A DNA stretch of 40,707 nucleotides. Source: an uncultured Flavobacteriales bacterium (GTDB lineage: Bacteria; Bacteroidota; Bacteroidia; Flavobacteriales_D; JABDKJ01). This document shows, one piece after another, positions 19,150 to 27,200 of the stretch; within the stretch, counting starts at the first letter, position 1; every line of letters begins with the position of its first letter. The DNA lies in contig CALFHF010000207.1 of NCBI GenBank assembly GCA_937875855.1, positions 1-40,707 of the forward strand, in the 5' to 3' direction. The notes beneath the pieces were generated by a model. It did not search any database and was not told the DNA's origin. It saw only the letters and a program-made list of their open reading frames with translations. Made by a program: the position numbers and the translations under genes.

Positions 19150-21152
19150 TCTCAGATACGAACACATTGAACTTTCAAGAACAGATTAAGCAAGGAATTC
19201 CTGATTCTTTGCCAAGTATGCCCAGTTTCGACCCTGCTATCAGCCGTGCCCCAAAACGTAAGGATATCTTAAATATTTCAGAAAAGAAACTTGCTCTTAA
19301 GAATGCGCTACGCTATTTCCCATCAAGCCTTCATGCAGAGCTTTTGCCCGAATTCAGAGAAGAACTCAATGATTTGGGGCGTATTTACATGCATCGCTTC
19401 AGGCCTGAAGGCACTATCAAGGCACATCCAATCTCTGAATACCCATGCAAATGCACACAAGCCGCTGCCATTATGCTCATGATTCAGAACAATTTGGATC
19501 CAGCAGTCGCCCAGCATCCTTATGAGCTAATTACCTATGGTGGAAATGGAGCTGTATTTCAGAATTGGGCTCAATATCTGCTATGCATGAAATATCTAAG
19601 CGAAATGACGGAGGAACAGACCTTGACCATGTATTCAGGTCATCCTATGGGACTATTTCCTTCGCACAAGGATGCTCCACGAGTGGTGGTGACGAATGGA
19701 ATGGTCATTCCTAATTATTCTAGCCCTGATGATTGGGAGAAGTTCAATGCCCTTGGCGTTAGTCAATACGGACAAATGACTGCTGGATCTTACATGTACA
19801 TTGGACCTCAAGGAATCGTTCATGGGACCACCATCACAGTGCTAAATGCCTGTAGGAAGCTGAAAAATCCGAGTCCGGCTGGAAAGCTCTTTGTCACTTC
19901 TGGCTTGGGTGGAATGAGTGGTGCACAGCCTAAGGCAGGAAACATAGCAGGAGTAGTGAGTATCACAGCCGAGATTAATGCGAAAGCAGCCTATAAACGC
20001 CAAGAGCAAGGATGGGTAGATGAAGTAATCCCTGACTTAGATGAACTCTTCAAGGAAGTGCAGGATTCGCGATTAAAAAAAGAAGCAAAGTCTTTCGCTT
20101 ATCTCGGAAATGCCGTGGATTTATGGGAAGCTATGGCAGACAAAGGAATTCAAGTAGACTTTGGCAGCGATCAAACCTCGCTGCATAATCCATGGGCTGG
20201 CGGATACTATCCCGCAGGGTTTAGTTATGAGGAATCTAATGAGCTTATGGTCAAAGACCCTGATGCTTTTAAAACAGCCGTTGAGGACTCATTGAAACGC
20301 CAGGTGAAAGCCATAAACGCGTTGACAGAAAATGGAATGTACTTCTTCGATTATGGAAATGCCTTCTTGCTCGAAGCCCTTCGTGCCGGTGCTGAGATAG
20401 CAGGAAAAGATGGAGCTGAATTCAGATACCCCTCCTATGTGCAAGACATCATGGGTCCGATGTGTTTTGACTATGGTTTTGGGCCATTCAGGTGGGTGTG
20501 CAGCAGCGGAAAACCAGAAGATCTGGACAAGACAGATGCTATAGCTGCTCAGGTGTTAGAGCAGATGCTCGAAGATGCACCAGCTGAGATCAGCCAGCAG
20601 ATAAACGACAACCTCATCTGGATCAAGGCTGCCAAGAAAAATGCGCTCGTGGTGGGTTCTCAATCGCGTATCCTCTATGCAGATGCTGAAGGAAGAATGC
20701 TCATTGCCAAGGCCTTTAATGACAGTATTAAGTCAGGAGAAATATCAGCTCCTGTAATACTGGGAAGGGATCATCATGACGTGAGCGGAACTGACTCACC
20801 GTATCGAGAGACGAGCAATATCTATGACGGGTCGAGGTTCACAGCAGACATGGCTGTGCAAAATTTCGTTGGGGATGGATTCAGGGGAGCTACATGGATT
20901 AGCCTGCATAACGGAGGTGGTGTCGGCTGGGGAGAAGTGATTAATGGTGGCTTTGGCATGGTTCTTTCTGGAGATAAAGACAGTGAAAGAAGATTAAAAT
21001 CTATGCTTCATTGGGACGTAAATAATGGCATCGCAAGACGTGGTTGGGCGCGCAATCTTGGTGCTTTATCGGCTATCAAAAGAGCAATGGATGCTGAGCC
21101 TTTATTGAAAGTCACCCTCCCTAACCTAGTTGACGAAAATCTCCTTGACTAG
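19146..21152 (+). CDS. hutU: Urocanate hydratase
   Basis: This 668-residue enzyme adds water to urocanate in the second step of histidine breakdown, using tightly bound NAD+. Recognisable segments are ISEYPCKCTQAAAIMLMIQN, the NAD-binding region TYGGNGAVFQNWAQY, TSGLGGMSGAQPKAG, and FGPFRWVCSSGKPEDL with the active-site cysteine region. It belongs to the longer Bacteroidota/eukaryote-like group (about 670 residues), not the 550-residue form. I start it at the ATG at 19146; the frame opens upstream but those codons lie inside DUF5522. hutH, hutI and the other hut genes are not adjacent. Confidence 0.95.
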   Translation: MISDTNTLNFQEQIKQGIPDSLPSMPSFDPAISRAPKRKDILNISEKKLALKNALRYFPSSLHAELLPEFREELNDLGRIYMHRFRPEGTIKAHPISEYPCKCTQAAAIMLMIQNNLDPAVAQHPYELITYGGNGAVFQNWAQYLLCMKYLSEMTEEQTLTMYSGHPMGLFPSHKDAPRVVVTNGMVIPNYSSPDDWEKFNALGVSQYGQMTAGSYMYIGPQGIVHGTTITVLNACRKLKNPSPAGKLFVTSGLGGMSGAQPKAGNIAGVVSITAEINAKAAYKRQEQGWVDEVIPDLDELFKEVQDSRLKKEAKSFAYLGNAVDLWEAMADKGIQVDFGSDQTSLHNPWAGGYYPAGFSYEESNELMVKDPDAFKTAVEDSLKRQVKAINALTENGMYFFDYGNAFLLEALRAGAEIAGKDGAEFRYPSYVQDIMGPMCFDYGFGPFRWVCSSGKPEDLDKTDAIAAQVLEQMLEDAPAEISQQINDNLIWIKAAKKNALVVGSQSRILYADAEGRMLIAKAFNDSIKSGEISAPVILGRDHHDVSGTDSPYRETSNIYDGSRFTADMAVQNFVGDGFRGATWISLHNGGGVGWGEVINGGFGMVLSGDKDSERRLKSMLHWDVNNGIARRGWARNLGALSAIKRAMDAEPLLKVTLPNLVDENLLD

Positions 21153-21164
21153 GATTCTCACTGA

Positions 21165-21180
21165 TTTAACATAAGTTAAA
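21165..21180. repeat. AT-rich inverted repeat after hutU
   Basis: TTTAAC-ATAA-GTTAAA forms a six-base stem with a four-base loop, 13 bases after the hutU stop. A short T run (ATTTTTGG) follows ten bases later. It could be a weak terminator or an operator for the giant gene downstream. The TTAAC/GTTAA half sites resemble those of the repeat at 17913-17930. Confidence 0.3.
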
Positions 21181-21205
21181 CATCCAATTTTTGGAGCTTA
21201 ATTCC

Positions 21206-21236
21206 TTGATTCTAGGCACATAAGGTTGTATCTTCG
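21206..21236 (+). promoter_or_regulatory. Probable promoter of the giant T9SS protein gene
   Basis: A TTG at 21206-21208 is followed after 20 bases by TATCTTCG (21229-21236), one mismatch from the Bacteroidota -7 consensus TAnnTTTG. Transcription would start near 21243, about 36 bases before the ATG at 21279. The gap between hutU and the giant gene has no better match. Confidence 0.5.
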
Positions 21237-21278
21237 TGAACCCTTGCAAGGAAAATTAGAGGCCATGAGACTGAACAC

Positions 21279-24200
21279 ATGGAATTCCTTATTAAAAAAA
21301 CGCTTCTTCTATTCATTGCGCTCCTATCATGGACAGCCATTCAGGCTAACCATATATCAGGGGCCAATATAGAATACGAATGCCTCGGAGGTGGCAGTTA
21401 TAGGGTTACTCTGAATGTATTTCAAGACTGTGAAGACATCACTGTAGCTCCTACTCAAAATCTCAGAGCCGTACCTGATTGTAATTTTGGCTTCTTCTCC
21501 TTCAGCCTTCCATTGATTAGTAATGTGGAAGTATCTCAGCTCTGTTCTTCCCTGATTTTGCAAAGCGAATGCAATGGAGGATTGCTCCCCGGGAAGAGGC
21601 ACTTGATGTATCAAGGGCTGGTCAATATTCCTTCAACTTGCCCAGAATATAGAATCCTTTGGAAATTCAATTACCGCACTCCGACCACCAATGTCTCAGG
21701 AACTCAGAGCTTCTATGTGCATGCGATCATTAGGCCCCAAGAAGGGTGCAACAGCTCACCCCAAATCACCATTCAGCAATTGCCTTATGTCTGTGCAGGT
21801 CAGGCCATCAATTACAATTTCGGTGCATTAGACATAGAGAGCGATAGCTTAGTCTATTCCTATACGAATTCTCTTTCTTCTGATGGCGGAAATGGCTTCG
21901 TATCTGTAGTTTATGAACCAGGATTTAGTGGTATCGCACCTATTCCTGGTTGTACTATCAACTCAGAGACTGGAGTTCTCTCTTTCATTGCCCCAGCCAT
22001 AGGTGAATATACAATCACAATACAGGTAGAACAGTATAATGATGCGGGCGTTTTCGTAGGGAGCATATCGATTGATGTGAATATTGTTGCAGATTTTTGT
22101 CCTAATCCTCCTCCTGAATTGGTAATCAATGCTCTACAGAATTTCAGTGGTAACGCCACCTTGACAGGCCCTCATACTATCGAAATGTGTTATGGGGAGT
22201 TTTTCTGCGCTGATATTTTATTCAATTCGTCTGTTCCTATTGCAGATATTCAAGTGATTTCCAACATACAGACAGTCCTTCCTGGAGCTACGCTTACCTA
22301 TACTGGCGGAAACCCAAGTACAGCCACAGTGTGCTGGGAGGCAAATCAATTTGGACTAGATGGAACTATCGTGCTCATAGCAGATGATGACCTATGTCCG
22401 CTTCCAGGAATCGTTTCTTTCAGTTTCAATGTGGATGTAAAACCGGGAGTCTACGCTGGACCTAATCGGATTATTTGTCCGGGAGAAGCTGAACAGCTGC
22501 AGGCATTGGGTGATTCAGATTTCAACTGGGAAGTTTATCAAGGAGAACCAATGGTGATAGGAACTAATTTTTCTTGCAATCCTTGCAGTAATCCTATTGC
22601 TTCTCCCAACTCGACCACGACCTATATAGTCACAGGAATAGATCCCGCTGCCGAGTGCTTTTACAAGGACACATTGACCTTGACCGTTGCGCTTGATTTG
22701 AATACCCTCGTTACTGATGTAGGATGTATTGGGAATGAAGGAGCAATAGCGTTAGAAATTCTTAGTGGTAGCGGAGATTATAGTCTTGAGTTCGAAGGTG
22801 TTCAGTACGAATTGACTTCAAATCTCTTTGATAGCATTGGATTAAGCCCCGGCACATATGAGATTATTGTCACAGATGATATCGCTGGATGCAGTGTTAC
22901 CTTGAATGAGACCGTTGGTTCCTTGACCATTCCTATTCCCGATGCAGGAGTAGGTCCTGCACAGCCATTTTGTGCTAGCACATATGCACTTCAAGCAAGT
23001 TCCACTGGAGGATCTCTTTTTTGGACAGGAACAGGTCCGGGTATCGTGTCGTTTAGCCCTAATGAGACTACAGAAGATGCTACTGTCACAGTTGATACAG
23101 CAGGGAGTTATTGGTTTTATCTGTCAGAATCAGATGGTTTCTGTGCCAAAACAGATTCAGTTCAGATCATTTTCCTTGGAGATATTAATGCCAATGCCGG
23201 GGCTAACATTACAGTATGCGGAACACAGACCGTTCTATCTGCTTCCCAAAACTATGGTACTGGAACATGGCTCTCAGTGCCGGCTGGAGCTGTCTTCTCA
23301 GGTGGAGCGAGCAATCCTAATCCCTCTGTGACTGTACCTGGCACGGGCACGTACACTTTCTTTTGGCAAGTAAATGGAGGAAATAGTTGCGCAGATGCAG
23401 ATGACGTTCAAATAATCTTCAAGCCATATCCAACTGCCTTAGCAGGTGCAGATCACACCAGCTGTTTAACAACAGACACTTTATCAGCCACCGCTACGAA
23501 TGGAACGGGGACATGGACATGGCCTGCAGGAGTGAGCGTTAACAATGCCATCGACCCTAATGCCGCAGTTACCCTGACCGGGAGTCCTGGTATCTATACC
23601 CTTACTTGGACCGTGAGTAATGGGACCTGCAGCACTTTTGACGAGATTGATATCGAATTCGAATTCGTTCCTAACTCAAATGCTGGTTTCGACCAGTCCA
23701 ATGTCTGCGGCCTGAGTACAGTCCTTGCCGCCAATGGAAGCATAGGATTATGGTCAGGTCCTTCTGGAATAAGCTTCGCGGACGCTACCGACCCGCTGAG
23801 TTCGTTAGCTGTGACTGCAGGAGGAGCATATACACTGACATGGACTTTAGGAACTGGGATATGTGCTTCGATCGATGACGTCATCATACTCTTTCAAGAA
23901 ATTCCTGAAGCCAATGCCGGAACTGACCTTAGCGTTTGCAGTGCTGATCTGATATTAGGTGCTACTCCAAGTGTGGGGACAGGTCAATGGACTCTTCCTG
24001 CTGGCGTAACAATCAGTGATATCAGCGACCCTAATGCTTCACTGAGCACACTCACATATGGCACGTATATTCTCACTTGGACGGAAACGAATGGAACAGC
24101 ATGTACTAACGCAGATCAAGTAGAGGTCAGTTTTATCCAACAGCCTTCCACCAATGCAGGAAATGATCAAAGTGTATGTGGACTCACGGCAACCTTGGCA

Positions 24201-27200
24201 GCACTGCCATCAGTTGGAAACGGAATATGGATTGGTCCTGCTCAAGTGAGTTTTGACGACTTGAATTCCCCGACAGCTCAAATGACAAGCTCTGCGTATG
24301 GGAGCTATACACTCACTTGGACTGAAGAAAATGGAAATGGGTGCATAAGCACGGACCAAGTGATAATCAACTTCATAGAAAACCCAATAGCAGATGCTGG
24401 TCCTGATACAGCATTGTGCTCACCGAGCTATTCCCTTCAAGCTAATCCTAGCATTGGTGCCGGAACATGGACAATCCCAGCAGGATTGAATCCCAGCGAT
24501 TTATCTGATCCTAATTGTATTCTGACAGCTGATGCTTTTGGCATCTATATATTGACATGGTCAGAGGATAATGGCAATGGATGTAGCTCTAGTGATCAAG
24601 TAGAGCTGGTCTTCGTTGAGCAGCCTATGGCATTTGCTGGAAATGACACCATACTTTGTGGTAATCAGTTCATGCTCAACGCTATACCTACAGTGGGGTC
24701 AGGCACTTGGAATCTGGAACCAGGATTAATTTTCTCCGATGTCAATGCCCCGAGTTCTACAATCAATGCTCTTGTTTACGGCTCGTATTCACTCACTTGG
24801 ACAGAGGATAATGGCAATGGATGTAGCTCTAGTGATCAAGTGATGGTTCAATTCACCGAGCAACCTGATTCAGAGGCTGGATCTGATATGAGCAGCTGTG
24901 ATGAAGACATTGACTTGAACGCCATTCAAGGTGCAGGAACTGGAATATGGACTGGTCCTTCCAACATTAACTTCCTTGACGCTACTGATCCAACTACGAG
25001 TATTTCATCAAGCGCGAATGGAAGCTTCACCTTGTATTGGACTGTGACAAATGGAAGTTGTACTTCTGTAGACTCTCTCCTCGCAACCTATAGCGACCCC
25101 CCTGTTGCTGATGCTGGAACTTATTCTCCATTCTGCGGAAACACAGCAACACTGAGTGCTTCGTTCACCAGTGGAACAGGACATTGGATTTTCCCAGCTG
25201 GAATAAGCGGAGATGAAAATGATCCCAATGCTGAGATTACCGCTCTGGCTTCAGGGACATATAGTTTGGAATGGATAATCATAATTGGGCAATGCAGCGA
25301 TACCGCACAAGTATCTATTACATTCCTTTCTCTTCCCATTGCAGAAGCTGGTCCTTCGATTTCTATTTGCGGAAACAGTGCGTTCCTTTCAGCTGATCCT
25401 GCGCTTGGAACGGGTCAATGGAGTTTCCCCTCTGGAATCACTGGAAATGTGAATGTGCCCAATCCTATGATTAGCACCAGTTCTTATGGTTCTTTCACTA
25501 TGTATTGGAATGTAACCGATGCTTCTGGATGTATAGCAGTAGACTCCGTCTCCTTAGCTTTCATCCAAAACCCTAGTCCTGCAGCAGGAGAAGATTTCCA
25601 GCTCTGTGGAAATCAAGGCACACTTAACGCGGCACCAAGTTTCGGGATAGGTTCTTGGATCGATCAGTCAGGAATTTCTATTGATAATTTATCGAACCCT
25701 CAAGCAAGCATTACTGCTTCTCCTGGAGTCTATACGCTAATATGGTCTGAGGTCAATGAAGGATTCTGTTCAGCTCAAGACACAGTGATGGTGACCTTCA
25801 CGGCACAACCTCAAGCAACGTTAACCTCCTCCAACGAAAGCATTTGTGGTAATTCTGCAAGCGTACAAGCAGCTTTTTCAGTACCTGGATCTACTGGGAT
25901 CTGGACTGGTTCATCTGCTTTAACCTTCTCAAATCCTACTGCGATTAACAGCACTGTGACAAGCTCAGGATATGGCCCTAAGATTATTCTATGGATAGAA
26001 AACAATGCTGGATGTGTGGATACAGCTCAGGTCGTAATGACCTTCTTCCAAGTTCCTCAGGTTGAGGCTGGAAATCCACAAAGTATGTGTGGTCTTTCTA
26101 TGGCTTTGCAAGGAAGTATTAGTGTCGGTGAAGGCATTTGGACTGGACCTGGAGTCACCTTTGGTTTACCTGAACTTCCAACTTCAATGGTCACAGCCAG
26201 TGCATTTGGAACCTATATCCTCACTTGGACCGCAGAGAACGGACCATGCCAGGTGCAAGATCAAGTTGAGGTTACCTTTTTGAATTCTCCCATTTCTAAT
26301 GCAGGTTCAGATCAGCAAATCTGTGGATTACAAGCTCAAACAGCAGCATTACCTAGCACTGGAATAGGTACTTGGACGTTCCCCACTGGAGTCTCTATGT
26401 CTAACGTAAACGATCCTCTAGCCCCTTTCTCTAACAGCAATTATGGCCCAATAACCTTGACCTGGACGGAGGATAATGGGACGTGCGCTGCAAGTGATCA
26501 AGTCACTTACACGTATTTCCAAATGCCCAATGCTAATGCAGGTTCAGATATAGACGATTGCGGTCTTGTGGGAATTCTATCAGCTATCCCAAGTATAGGA
26601 AATGGAACTTGGAGCGGGCCTCCAAATATTGGATTCGCGAATGCGACTAACCCTAATACAAGTTTCAACAGCAGTATCTCAGGTAACTTCAGTCTCATTT
26701 GGACAGAAGTTAACGGTGTCTGTTCTGATCAAGAATCACTAGGTCTTCAATTGACCCCAGAACCTCTAGCGAATGCTGGTCAAGATGCTACTCAATGTGG
26801 AACCTCTTATACCCTCCAGGCACTGCCAAGCACAGGAACAGGTTCATGGAATGGGGGCCCAGGCGTGAGCTTTATTCCTTCGCCTAACGTTCCTGGTGCA
26901 ACTGCTATGGTAACTGGTCCGGGCTCATATACCTTCACCTGGACTGAGGACAATGGCTTGTGCAGTGATCAAGACTTAGTGAATGTTGAATTCAATGATA
27001 GTCCTGATACTTCCTCAACTCAAGTGATCTGCTTGAATGCGAATACACAATATCAAGTCATCATACAGATTATTAACGGTGAAGCAAGTTCATATGAAGT
27101 GACTGGAAGTCAAGGAAATCTATCTGGATCAGTATTCAATTCTGGGATATTCAATGTTCAAGACTCGTATTCGTTCCTGATTAGCGATGCTCATAATTGC

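Noticed and set aside
21265-21279. An earlier ATG at 21265 before the giant gene
   Set aside because: It is 14 bases upstream and therefore out of frame with the signal peptide; the ATG at 21279 gives the intact secretion signal.
22972-23331. 119-codon frame within the giant gene
   Set aside because: It is an out-of-frame shadow of repeats 1-2; the composition does not resemble a protein family and there is no separate start context.
22941-27005. Long tandem repeat that might be read as a CRISPR-like or satellite array
   Set aside because: The 240-bp units stay in one open frame, vary by codons and code for a coherent repeated domain; there are no short identical repeats with unique spacers and no cas genes.
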